A stretch of DNA of 18,196 nt, taken from positions 1-18,196 of the forward strand of contig JANTGN010000031.1 in the NCBI GenBank assembly GCA_024762895.1. The letters are read 5' to 3'. Position numbers and translations under genes: made by a program. This document shows positions 8,063 through 15,679 of the stretch, one piece after another. Source of the DNA: Thiotrichales bacterium. Lineage in GTDB: Bacteria; Pseudomonadota; Gammaproteobacteria; J044. Position 1 is the first letter of the stretch, and each line of letters starts with the position of its first letter. The notes below the pieces were generated by a model. That model did no database searches. It was not told the origin of the DNA and saw only the letters and a program-made list of their open reading frames with translations.

Positions 8063-11000
8063 CTTTATCCCTGGGTCGCAGGCTCAGTATCCGTTCCATG
8101 ATCTATGTCGCGGGCGAACAGATTCCTTATTTCTGGCCGATGCGCACCTTCATACATCACAACCCTTTGCACGGCCTCGAAGACCTGCCTTTTGAACAGG
8201 CGGTACAGGAAGGCAAACGTCTATTCCGTGGTCATGTCTTTTTACGCCGGCCGGTCTATCAGGAGTATCTGCAACAGGGCAAGGTAAATCACGATGATCT
8301 GACCGCACAGGTTGCTGCCTTTGTAGCCAAGCGGGACAACATCCCCGGGATAGACCTGCAGCAATGGCTGATGGCCCTGCTGACGCAAACCGAACAGAAA
8401 GTGGTGTTCAGGCATAACATCGCCTCTGATGCAGATATCCAGGCCGCCGTTAACGGCCAGCAACTGCCGCAGGAAGACGCATTCACACCCGCCACCCTGG
8501 TGCCGTATCTGCGCCATGAACTGCTGGGCGACCGACCCGTCTACGATGCCGTTGATGCATTGTATGGAACCGCCATAGGCGCCGAGCTCGATGAGCTCGT
8601 GATCAAGAGCTGTCTGGACTTTTTTGATGAGGGGCAGTCGGTGTGGTCGATGCCGGGACGCAAACGCGGATTCTTCCGGGCCTGGCGTGAGGTCGCCAAT
8701 CGCAATATCCGGCTTTATTTACGCGGCATGCATATACAGGACATCCTGGCAGCGGATGACACTCCAGAAGGTGTCATTGCCCACGTCATGAGCACCCTGG
8801 GCATTCCCGAGGACCGCTGGGTACATTACTTCACACGCGAACTGGCGCAACTGCATGGCTGGGCCGGTTTTATACGCTGGCGCTGGAATGCCAAGAATTA
8901 TTACTGGAGCCAGCGCTATCCCGCTGATCTGATCGACCTGATTGCGGTGCGCCTGACCTTTGCCCTGGCCCTGCTCAGTGAACGCGGCCGCAAGGATATC
9001 GCCACTACGGTCTCGGAAATTGAAGAGGCCATCGAAGGCAACACCATGGAAACCTTTTTACGCTATGAGCTATTTGGCAAGCGGATTGTACCGGCCATGG
9101 CGAGGCGCGTTGAACAGACCCTGGCCCGTGCCAATCCCTCGAGGACCAAAAAGGTCTTTCATGAATATGTCGAATGCAAACGTCAGCATGAAGCCGGGAA
9201 CCAGGCGGATCGACTGCACAGGCTGGCCTTACGCGTCGACCAGACCGAGACCCTGGAATCCCTTTCGCCCGAAGGATTCAACGATCTCCTGGATAGCCTG
9301 CGCCTGTTTGAACGCTACGAAGGAATGGCCTGGTTACGCGCTATGGAGGCCCAGGCCATCAGCACATTACTTAGCGGCGTGAATCCAGCCCCCCCCGAAC
9401 CACGCAAAAAACGCCCCTTTGTGCAGTCGCTGTTCTGTATCGATACGCGCTCCGAACGTATACGTCGCCATCTGGAGGGTGTTGGTGATTATCACACCTA
9501 TGGTATCGCCGGTTTCTTTGGTGTGCCCCTGAGCTTCATGGAACTGGGCAAAGGTAGTGAAATGCACCTGGCCCCGGTGCTGTTAACACCGAAAAACCTG
9601 GTGCTGGAAATGACCGTGGCCGATGCCGAAGATGTGCACCCGGTCACCGCGCTTGAAAAGGCAATGCACGAACTGAAGGAATCGGTGTTTGGCCCCTTCG
9701 TGACGGTAGAGGCCATCGGCCTCTTGTTTGGGTTTGACATGGTGGGTAAGACCCTGATGCCCCAAACCTATAACCACTGGCGTAAACGCGTTTTTCGTAA
9801 AAAGCGTTCCACCCATCTCCTGATCGACAAACTCGATCGCGAACAGGCCGATTCGATACTCAGAACCGTGCAACGTGCCGTGATTATCATGGCGATTGAA
9901 CAGGATTTAGACCTTGAGGCCGAACGCATCAGTGATGACATGGTGCGCGAGTTGCGCGAGGCCGCTTTGGGCAGACATTCCGAAGCCACCGAACTGGCCA
10001 GCACCCTGGATATAAGCAAACAACAGGAGCGCGAATTTGTATTGCGTCTACGCGATACCTATCAGATCAATGCCGCCTATACCCAGCTGCAGATGGAAAG
10101 GCTGGCCCGAATCGGCTTCAGCCTGGATGAGCAGGTCGGCTTCGTAAGCCAGGCCTTGCGCTCGATCGGCCTGACTCGAAATTTCTCTCGTTTTGTGCTG
10201 CTGGTCGGACATGGCAGCAGCTCGGAAAACAACCCCTATGAATCGGCACTGGACTGCGGCGCCTGTGGCGGTAACCATGGGCTGGTAAGTGCGCGGGTAC
10301 TCGCCCAGATGGCGAATAAAAAAGAAGTGCGCCGTAAATTACGTACCCAGGGTATCGATATCGCAGATGATACCTGGTTTGTTGCCGTGCTACACAATAC
10401 CACTACCGACGAACTGGAGCTGAACGACCTCGATCATATCCCTTCCACTCATATCTTTTATATCGATCGTTTACGCAATGGCCTGCTCGCGGCCTCGCGT
10501 CTCTGTGCCCAGGAACGCCTGCCCGATTTACAGATCAAACCGCAGCACCGGGAACCGGCTGTGGCTTATCGTGAGGTCGAGCGTAATGCCATGGACTGGT
10601 CGCAGGTTCGCCCCGAATGGGGCCTGTCCAGAAACGCCTATATGATCATTGGTCGGCGAAGCCTGACCAGGGACATGTCACTGGAAGGACGTTCGTTCCT
10701 GCATTCCTATGATTATCGTCAGGACCCCCGGCAACGCCTGCTGGAAAATATCATCACCGGGCCGCTGGTAGTCGCCCAGTGGATCAATATGGAACACTAT
10801 TTCTCGACGGTCGATAATGAACGCTTTGGCAGTAGCAGCAAGGTGTACCATAACGTTGCCGGTCGTTTTGGCGTGATGACCGGTGGCCTGAGCGATCTAC
10901 GCACCGGCCTGCCATCCCAGACCGTGCTGAATAAAGGTATGCCTTACCATGAACCCCTTCGACTGATTACACTGATCGAGGCCCCCCTGGAATTTGCCCA

Positions 11001-11178
11001 GAATGCCGTGGAAAGTGTCGTCGCGGTCAGGAACCTGGTCGCCAACGACTGGATCCGTTTACTGGTCATCGATCCGGTAAAACAGATCGTTTATACCTAC
11101 AACAAAGGCGAGTGGGATGCCCAGCCCCTTTCTGATGTTAAAACACCATCCTTAGCGAAGGAGTCCATCACACCATGA
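8059..11178 (+). CDS. dabA: DabA: zinc-dependent, beta-carbonic-anhydrase-like subunit of the DAB inorganic carbon pump (DUF2309), long form
   Basis: This 1039-aa cytoplasmic or membrane-peripheral protein belongs to DUF2309/UPF0753. The N-terminus has the family block PYFWPMRTFIHHNPLHGLED then LPFEQAV. The zinc and active-site residues are visible: C460 and D462 in LFCIDTRSER, H718 in VGHGSSSENNPYESALDCG, and C733 in the same block. The C-x-D pair and the 15-residue H-to-C spacing match H. neapolitanus DabA2 (C351, D353, H524, C539). C460 to H718 is 258 residues against 173 there, so about 85 residues are inserted, and the N-terminal part is about 109 longer. DabA is thought to hydrate CO2 to bicarbonate in one direction, powered by DabB. 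The start overlaps the previous stop (ATGA) and follows a GGCGGGGTGA ribosome site; its own stop overlaps the PII-like start. Confidence 0.95.
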   Translation: MTLSLGRRLSIRSMIYVAGEQIPYFWPMRTFIHHNPLHGLEDLPFEQAVQEGKRLFRGHVFLRRPVYQEYLQQGKVNHDDLTAQVAAFVAKRDNIPGIDLQQWLMALLTQTEQKVVFRHNIASDADIQAAVNGQQLPQEDAFTPATLVPYLRHELLGDRPVYDAVDALYGTAIGAELDELVIKSCLDFFDEGQSVWSMPGRKRGFFRAWREVANRNIRLYLRGMHIQDILAADDTPEGVIAHVMSTLGIPEDRWVHYFTRELAQLHGWAGFIRWRWNAKNYYWSQRYPADLIDLIAVRLTFALALLSERGRKDIATTVSEIEEAIEGNTMETFLRYELFGKRIVPAMARRVEQTLARANPSRTKKVFHEYVECKRQHEAGNQADRLHRLALRVDQTETLESLSPEGFNDLLDSLRLFERYEGMAWLRAMEAQAISTLLSGVNPAPPEPRKKRPFVQSLFCIDTRSERIRRHLEGVGDYHTYGIAGFFGVPLSFMELGKGSEMHLAPVLLTPKNLVLEMTVADAEDVHPVTALEKAMHELKESVFGPFVTVEAIGLLFGFDMVGKTLMPQTYNHWRKRVFRKKRSTHLLIDKLDREQADSILRTVQRAVIIMAIEQDLDLEAERISDDMVRELREAALGRHSEATELASTLDISKQQEREFVLRLRDTYQINAAYTQLQMERLARIGFSLDEQVGFVSQALRSIGLTRNFSRFVLLVGHGSSSENNPYESALDCGACGGNHGLVSARVLAQMANKKEVRRKLRTQGIDIADDTWFVAVLHNTTTDELELNDLDHIPSTHIFYIDRLRNGLLAASRLCAQERLPDLQIKPQHREPAVAYREVERNAMDWSQVRPEWGLSRNAYMIIGRRSLTRDMSLEGRSFLHSYDYRQDPRQRLLENIITGPLVVAQWINMEHYFSTVDNERFGSSSKVYHNVAGRFGVMTGGLSDLRTGLPSQTVLNKGMPYHEPLRLITLIEAPLEFAQNAVESVVAVRNLVANDWIRLLVIDPVKQIVYTYNKGEWDAQPLSDVKTPSLAKESITP

Positions 11179-11501
11179 AAAATCTCAACTTCAGCTCGGT
11201 CAAGAAACTGGAAATCATACTCAGTGGTGAGCATCAGGCCCTCGCAACCGACCTGCTCGATCAAGCCGGCGTTACCGGCTATACCATTATCAATAATCTT
11301 TCCGGTAAGGGCAGTCATGGATTTCATGAAGGCCACCTGATGTTCAACGAGGAGGATGTCCTCATCATGATCATCGCGGTGGTCACCGAGGAACTGGTGG
11401 AACCCATTATCGAAGGGCTGTCGCCATTTTACAGCGAACACTCCGGCGTGGTGTTTGTCTCGGATATCCAGGTGACCCGACTGGTCAAATTCAGCGGTTA
11501 A
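11175..11501 (+). CDS. PII-like signalling protein of the dab operon
   Basis: A 108-aa protein with the ferredoxin-like fold pattern of PII (GlnB/GlnK) proteins: beta-strand KKLEIILSG, helix QALATDLLDQAGVTGYTIIN, a long loop, then LIMIIAVVTEELVEPIIEGL and a last strand SGVVFVSDIQVTRLV. The T-loop (about 42-60, LSGKGSHGFHEGHLMFNEED) has no RGxxY uridylylation tyrosine, and the B-loop lacks the usual GDGKIF motif, so it is not canonical GlnB. Carboxysome-associated CPII of Thiomonas, a PII-like protein that binds adenine nucleotide and bicarbonate, is the nearest described type I know by context. By position it is the likely regulator of this pump. Its ATG overlaps the dabA stop, and GAAGGAG lies 11 nt upstream. 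It is the last gene of the operon. Confidence 0.85.
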   Translation: MKNLNFSSVKKLEIILSGEHQALATDLLDQAGVTGYTIINNLSGKGSHGFHEGHLMFNEEDVLIMIIAVVTEELVEPIIEGLSPFYSEHSGVVFVSDIQVTRLVKFSG

Positions 11502-11629
11502 AAATACATCAGGATCTGACTCGTTTAATGGAGCGAGCGAGCCAGCTTCGGATCTTGACTATCCCCTGGTCATGCAGCCAGTGCTTCTCCTAACTCACCC
11601 ATGAGCACAACAAAATCAAATGGGCTGAT

Positions 11630-12172
11630 TCATTGCGGTGCTGCCATCAGAAGATTCACGACTTCCATATGCTGATTTGCCTGTGCCCAGTCCAGCGCTG
11701 ACTTGCCCTCAAAGTCCTGAATACCCCTTTGAGCCCCGTGCATGATCAGTTGTTGAACCGTGTCTGTATGACCTTGCTTGGCAGCCCAGATCAGGGCAGT
11801 CCAGCCCATGGATTGTTCCTGATGGTCGATATGGGCCCCGTGTTCAAGCAACAGACTCACGGTGGTGCTGTGATTGTTCGATGCAGCCAGCATGAGCGGC
11901 GTATAACCACCCTTATCCTGGGCATTGAGATTGGCGCCCGCCTCCAGCAGGGCCTCAACAATCTCGGTATGCCCGTTGAGCGCGGCCTTCATCAGCGGCG
12001 TCCACTGGCAGGCATCCTCGATGTCGACCGGCTCACCCTGGGCAATCAGGCTTTGCAGTGTCTGCAGATGACCAGCCTCGGCCGCGCTGATCATGGCGGG
12101 GCCCTGATTGCCCGTGGGCGATTCACCGCAGGCCGCCAGGAGCAGGGAAAGCAAAAGAATCAGGGGTTTCAT
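11630..12172 (-). CDS. Ankyrin-repeat lipoprotein
   Basis: A 180-aa protein with a short lipoprotein signal peptide ending in the lipobox L-A-A-C15 (MKPLILLLSLLLAACGESPT). The rest is about five ankyrin repeats of 33 residues from about residue 25 to the end. The middle three are the clearest: WTPLMKAALNGHTEIVEALL, YTPLMLAASNNHSTTVSLLL and WTALIWAAKQGHTDTVQQLI, each with the TPLxxAA and GH/NH turn. Such proteins are periplasmic, lipid-anchored protein-binding scaffolds; the partner is unknown. It faces the dab operon tail to tail with 128 bp between, and lies 153 bp after the GH13 gene on the same strand with its own promoter candidate, so it may be transcribed alone. Confidence 0.9.
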   Translation of the reverse strand: MKPLILLLSLLLAACGESPTGNQGPAMISAAEAGHLQTLQSLIAQGEPVDIEDACQWTPLMKAALNGHTEIVEALLEAGANLNAQDKGGYTPLMLAASNNHSTTVSLLLEHGAHIDHQEQSMGWTALIWAAKQGHTDTVQQLIMHGAQRGIQDFEGKSALDWAQANQHMEVVNLLMAAPQ

Positions 12173-12190
12173 ACAGAACCAGCCAAAGGA

Positions 12191-12218
12191 ATATTAGGGA
12201 ATTCTAATTTCTTGGCCA
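12191..12218 (-). promoter_or_regulatory. Candidate sigma-70 promoter of the ankyrin lipoprotein gene
   Basis: On the minus strand TGGCCA (12218-12213, 4 of 6 matches to the -35 consensus) is followed after 16 bp by TAATAT (12196-12191, 4 of 6 to the -10 consensus). The -10 ends about 18 bp before the ATG at 12172, leaving a very short leader with no clear ribosome site. The call rests on consensus match and position only. Confidence 0.3.
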
Positions 12219-12325
12219 CGGGATCGCAATGGGCCCACCAGATAAGAAGCGCTCAGGCATCGCTGAAACGCCCGGTGGCCTCACTGGCCAGCAACAGGGA
12301 CGAACCCTGGCATCAAACTGACGTT

Positions 12326-14155
12326 TTAACTACTAGCCAGATAATCGGAATACATGGCCTCAGATCCCGCCAGATCCTCGGGATAAGACATCCGCGCAGG
12401 CGCTTCATCAGCGACCTGATGAGTAATGCTAAAGCTAAAATCAATCAGATCCGCTTTTAGCGTCGCCCGATAGTCCCCATGTTGCCAGGTCAGTTCGAGT
12501 CGGCGCTCCAGGGTTTGCCCGAGGGTCAACTCGCCGTCAAAGGCAGGCGATGTATTGCGCAACCTGATGATATCCAGCTGGTCACGTACCACGCTTCGAG
12601 CGAGTCCCTTCTGGATGTCACTGCTAGTGAGCGTGGTGCGGTTGATTTCCTTATGTCCTGCCGGGCCACCCCGATCTGCTGCGGCATAGTCGTTTTTACC
12701 AGCAAAGAGATCCAGATACCACACCTGCGGTGTGCCCGGCATAAACATCTGAATGGCCCGGGCAAGACGCAGCTTCTGCTCATCTTCACCCAGGGCACTG
12801 AAAAACGTCGCATTGACCTGGTAATAGGCGATCTTGCAGCCATCCGGGCCATAGAGGTCTTTAACACGCCCCCCTCTCTCCAGAATAGATTCAATGACCT
12901 CATCGATGTCTTCTTCAGTTAACAACTCGTCCCTCGAGCCATCACTATTGAGTCGACCTTTCAGATCAAGCACAGGGATCCCGTCATGACAGCCCAGCAT
13001 ATTGATGGTCTGTATATTCTTCTCTATCAGCTCATCGATCCAGCGCAGCAGAGGCTTGTTTGTTCCATGATCCAGGGCATGAATCACCAGGCCCGGGAAG
13101 AAAAAGTCATATATGGGAAATCCGTTGGCCGCCATTTTTTCATGGATGCGTTCACCATAGGTGGAATGTATTTCAGGCAAAACCACCAGGTCATAGCGGT
13201 CTGCCATTTTTTTCACCTTTGACAGATATTCCCAGGTGCCTGGCTCATTGAAGAAGTTGGTCTTGCCTGGTTCCTTGTGCACATAGGCGAATGCATCCAG
13301 CCTGACCAGCCTGCCGCCATGCGTGCGCAGTTTCTTTAAGGTCTCATCATAAAAATCCCACACGGCCTGCGACTGGGCATTGAGGTCCATCTGGCCCAGA
13401 TAGTCCCGGTTCTGTTCCACTAAGGAGACGATATCGTCTTTGTGTATGGCATAGTCACCCAGGTCAATATCATGGATATCCTGCTTCGCATTTAAGACAT
13501 CGTTGACCATGACTGCAATCTGCTCCGCATCCTCGTGGGTGAGCTCTTCGATCTCCAGTTCCTGGAGCAGCCGGTGGGCGGTGACTTCGTGATAGACCAC
13601 CTCCTGATAAAAGGTATTCCAGTAGGGACGGTAAGAACCATCGGGAAAGCGTACCTTTAATAAAGGCAGGCCCGGCTTTCTCATAAACAGTTTTTCAAGA
13701 TGTGTTTCACGGGGTATCAGATAACCCTCAGACCCCATCTCACCCTGGCCGTGCCAGAATTTATTCCAGTCAATAAAGAAATCCCTGTATTCCGATTCAT
13801 CCCCCTTCTGTAACAGATCCTGGAACTGGGGAGAGCGAACAGAGAGGTGGTTTAAAACCAGATCGAACTTGAAAATGACATTGAGATCATGGAGCTGGTC
13901 CAGGTCCTCTCGGGTCACCAGCGCATCATTCAAATCGTAATCAATGATGGAAAAGCCGCGATCCAGGTCACTATTGAAAATGGTTGGCAGGATGTAGAAC
14001 AGGGAAAAGACATCCTTGAATTCAGGCTGCCTGAGTAATTGCACGACATCGGACAAGGTGCGACCAATGCTATCGGGGTAAGCGTTGAAGATAACACCTT
14101 CTGGCAGGTCACTTTGAGTCATTCGCATAAGGTCCTTAGCCCTGCCGCTTTTCAT
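12326..14155 (-). CDS. GH13 sucrose-phosphorylase-like enzyme (GH13_18 type), possibly a glucosylglycerol or glucosylglycerate phosphorylase
   Basis: A 609-aa cytoplasmic enzyme without signal peptide. The four GH13 regions are intact: FKFDLVLNH (about 95-103), RLDAFAYVHK with nucleophile D287, VVLPEIHSTY with acid/base E328, and MLGCHDGIPVLDLKG with H390-D391. The block YQVNATFFSALGEDEQKLRL followed by MPGTPQVWYLDLFAGKNDY closely follows bifidobacterial sucrose phosphorylase. Family enzymes reversibly phosphorolyse alpha-glucosides (sucrose, sucrose-6-phosphate, glucosylglycerol, glucosylglycerate) to glucose-1-phosphate; the acceptor here cannot be read with confidence. About 70 extra residues (about 184-254) lie between the TF motif and QMDLN, where sucrose phosphorylase has almost none. 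The ATG at 14155 has no ribosome site; the ATG at 14122 (MTQSDLPEG) follows AAGGACC at suitable spacing and may be the true start. It is divergent from soxX. Confidence 0.85.
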   Translation of the reverse strand: MKSGRAKDLMRMTQSDLPEGVIFNAYPDSIGRTLSDVVQLLRQPEFKDVFSLFYILPTIFNSDLDRGFSIIDYDLNDALVTREDLDQLHDLNVIFKFDLVLNHLSVRSPQFQDLLQKGDESEYRDFFIDWNKFWHGQGEMGSEGYLIPRETHLEKLFMRKPGLPLLKVRFPDGSYRPYWNTFYQEVVYHEVTAHRLLQELEIEELTHEDAEQIAVMVNDVLNAKQDIHDIDLGDYAIHKDDIVSLVEQNRDYLGQMDLNAQSQAVWDFYDETLKKLRTHGGRLVRLDAFAYVHKEPGKTNFFNEPGTWEYLSKVKKMADRYDLVVLPEIHSTYGERIHEKMAANGFPIYDFFFPGLVIHALDHGTNKPLLRWIDELIEKNIQTINMLGCHDGIPVLDLKGRLNSDGSRDELLTEEDIDEVIESILERGGRVKDLYGPDGCKIAYYQVNATFFSALGEDEQKLRLARAIQMFMPGTPQVWYLDLFAGKNDYAAADRGGPAGHKEINRTTLTSSDIQKGLARSVVRDQLDIIRLRNTSPAFDGELTLGQTLERRLELTWQHGDYRATLKADLIDFSFSITHQVADEAPARMSYPEDLAGSEAMYSDYLASS

Positions 14156-14247
14156 GTTTTGATTTCAATCGCCCCAACCAGGGGGCCGCATGCAGCCAAA
14201 AACGGGAGATTGTAAGATAAATACTGTCTGAAATTAAATAAATTGTT

Positions 14248-14300
14248 CTATAGTTCAATACCTTGCGCAGGAACCACCGGCGCTCTGACTATAGTTCGAT
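14248..14300. repeat. Spaced 12-bp direct repeat upstream of soxX
   Basis: CTATAGTTCAAT (14248-14259) and CTATAGTTCGAT (14289-14300) differ at one base and start 41 bp apart, close to four helical turns, so both copies would face the same side of the DNA. They lie upstream of the candidate soxX -35 element. This is the layout expected of two binding sites for one regulator, which is inference; the CTATAG core itself is common in this window. Confidence 0.4.
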
Positions 14301-14349
14301 CAAGCGGGCTCTGTATTTCAGCAGTTAATGGCTTGGCTCGTACGGACGT

Positions 14350-14379
14350 TTGGGCAGCCCTGACTGGACGATATATACT
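14350..14379 (+). promoter_or_regulatory. Candidate sigma-70 promoter of soxXA
   Basis: TTGGGC (14350-14355) and TATACT (14374-14379) are separated by 18 bp; TATATA (14372-14377) with 16 bp is an alternative. The elements lie 28 bp before the soxX ATG, so the transcript would begin near 14386 and include the GAGGAG ribosome site. Both hexamers match the consensus only partly. Confidence 0.35.
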
Positions 14380-14407
14380 TATAAAGATCAGCGAGGAGAA
14401 ATCAGCA

Positions 14408-14884
14408 ATGCAGCGAACACGATGGTTCTGGCTAATCTGCCTGGGTACAGGCATCATACCCTTCCACACCGCCCTGGCCGAGGAACCCGCTCCGTCACTT
14501 GCCCCCTATTACGAATGGCAGGTCACGAACTATGCCATTGATGAACCGCTCGGTGGCCTGACCGGGGATGCCGAGCGTGGCAAGGCCATTGCGGGTAACC
14601 AGTCTCGCGGCAACTGCCTGGCCTGCCATCTGCTACCCATCCCCGAAGAGGAGTTCTTCGGCAATCTGGGCCCGCCCCTGATCGGCATCGGTGCACGCCA
14701 GTCCGTTGGCATGATCCGCCTGCACGTCGTGGATCAGTCGCGCTTCAATCCTGAAACCGTCATGCCCGGCTACTACCGACCGCCGCAACAGCTCCATCGA
14801 GTCGCCAAAGGGCTCAAGGGTCGCACCTGGCTCACAGCCCAGGAGATTGAAGACGTCGTGGCCTACCTGGCCTCACTCAAATAA
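14408..14884 (+). CDS. soxX: SoxX, monoheme c-type cytochrome subunit of SoxXA
   Basis: SoxX pairs with SoxA in the periplasm to attach thiosulfate oxidatively to the SoxYZ carrier, passing electrons onward. The 158-aa product has a Sec signal peptide (MQRTRWFWLICLGTGIIPF, cleavage after HTALA). A single heme site C70-L-A-C73-H74 follows RGKAIAGNQSRGN, and the axial methionine is probably M119 in NPETVMPGYY, as is usual in SoxX. The C-terminal LTAQEIEDVVAYLASLK is the standard last helix of the cytochrome c fold. I chose the ATG at 14408 because GAGGAG lies 9 nt upstream and the signal peptide starts there, although the frame is open back to 14243. soxA follows after 18 bp. No soxY, soxZ or soxB is in the window. 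Confidence 0.95.
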   Translation: MQRTRWFWLICLGTGIIPFHTALAEEPAPSLAPYYEWQVTNYAIDEPLGGLTGDAERGKAIAGNQSRGNCLACHLLPIPEEEFFGNLGPPLIGIGARQSVGMIRLHVVDQSRFNPETVMPGYYRPPQQLHRVAKGLKGRTWLTAQEIEDVVAYLASLK

Positions 14885-14902
14885 CAGAAGATCGCCCACG
14901 CC

Positions 14903-15670
14903 ATGAAAATACATTCCATCGCTTATTACCTGTTATTACTAGGACTGGCCAGTGCTCCAGTCCATGCCCAGCAACCGGTATCCGGCTATGACTTCCAGAC
15001 CCCGGAAATGCAGGAGATGCAGGATGATGATTTTGCCAATCCGGGCATGTATACAGTAGAGGCCGGGGAGGCCCTGTTCGCCACAGCCGGTGGTAACGGT
15101 AAGTCCTGTGTCTCCTGTCATGGAGAAGGCGGTAAGCAACTCGACGTCAAACGTATCGCCGCTTACCCGGTTTACAGCGAAGCACAGAAAAAACCCGTCA
15201 CCTTGCGCGGCCAGATCCTGAGCTGTCGCAACGAACGCATGGATGGCCCACAACTCCAGTATTCAAGCGAGGAAGCCCTGCAGCTGGTCGCCTTCGTTCG
15301 TCGCCTGGCACTGGGCGAGACCGTTAACGTTGATGTCAGCGGCCCGATGGCACCTTACTACGAGGCCGGGAAAAAACTATTTCACACCCGTTGGGGACAG
15401 GTGGATATCGCCTGCCACCAATGCCATGATTATCATGCTGGGCAGACCTTTCGTGGGCAGACCCTGACCCAGGGTCAGAGCAATGGCTTTCCAGTTTATC
15501 GCTACACGGATGGACATGTCGTCGGGATTCAGGGCCGCATTACCGAATGCCTGACCAACCTGCGTGCGGAACCCTATGAACTCGGTTCAGAGGAATACAT
15601 CAATCTCGAGATCTATATGAGTGCACGGAGCAACGGCCTGAAGATCGAGACACCAGGAATACGTTACTAA
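14903..15670 (+). CDS. soxA: SoxA, diheme c-type cytochrome subunit of SoxXA (L-cysteine S-thiosulfotransferase)
   Basis: A 255-aa protein with signal peptide (MKIHSIAYYLLLLGLASAPV, cleavage after HAQ or nearby). There are two heme sites: C69-V-S-C72-H73 and C171-H-Q-C174-H175. C108 (LSCRNERMDG) and C216 (ITECLTNLRAEPY) fit the distal cysteine ligands; the latter block is the SoxA active-site motif, whose cysteine is found as a persulfide or thiosulfonate in characterised proteins. Two CxxCH motifs make it the diheme type (as in Rhodovulum), while Paracoccus-type proteins keep one heme. SoxA joins thiosulfate to the SoxYZ swinging arm in the periplasm. The gene lies 18 bp after soxX and is surely co-transcribed. 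Its stop is 9 bp from the stop of the convergent lhr gene. The ribosome site is weak (CAGAAG, far upstream). Confidence 0.96.
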   Translation: MKIHSIAYYLLLLGLASAPVHAQQPVSGYDFQTPEMQEMQDDDFANPGMYTVEAGEALFATAGGNGKSCVSCHGEGGKQLDVKRIAAYPVYSEAQKKPVTLRGQILSCRNERMDGPQLQYSSEEALQLVAFVRRLALGETVNVDVSGPMAPYYEAGKKLFHTRWGQVDIACHQCHDYHAGQTFRGQTLTQGQSNGFPVYRYTDGHVVGIQGRITECLTNLRAEPYELGSEEYINLEIYMSARSNGLKIETPGIRY

Positions 15671-15679
15671 AACATCCAT

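Larger units (their letters stand above)
14156..14407. promoter_or_regulatory. Divergent GH13/soxX control region
   Basis: This 252-bp region separates two divergent genes and is AT-rich at 14209-14260. On the minus strand TACAAT (14214-14209, 5 of 6 to the -10 consensus) could serve the GH13 gene, but its -35 is poor. On the plus strand the reading frame is open from 14243 into soxX, but that stretch has no signal-peptide logic or ribosome site, so I treat it as non-coding leader. The soxX promoter candidate and a spaced direct repeat in this region are listed separately. Confidence 0.4.

Noticed and set aside
11502..11629. Terminator for the dab operon in the gap to the ankyrin gene
   Set aside because: I find only a direct repeat (GGATCTGACT / GGATCTTGACT) and weak CTCG/CGAG arms; no stem followed by T residues.
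12290..12310. CAGGG-N5-CCCTG hairpin after the GH13 gene
   Set aside because: Only five base pairs and no T-tract on the minus strand.
11729..12460. Plus-strand open frame of 243 codons opposite the ankyrin gene and the end of the GH13 gene
   Set aside because: It runs across two well-supported minus-strand genes and has no family features.
14243..14407. Longer soxX start at 14243
   Set aside because: The extra 55 codons would bury the signal peptide; the ATG at 14408 has a good ribosome site and begins the signal peptide.
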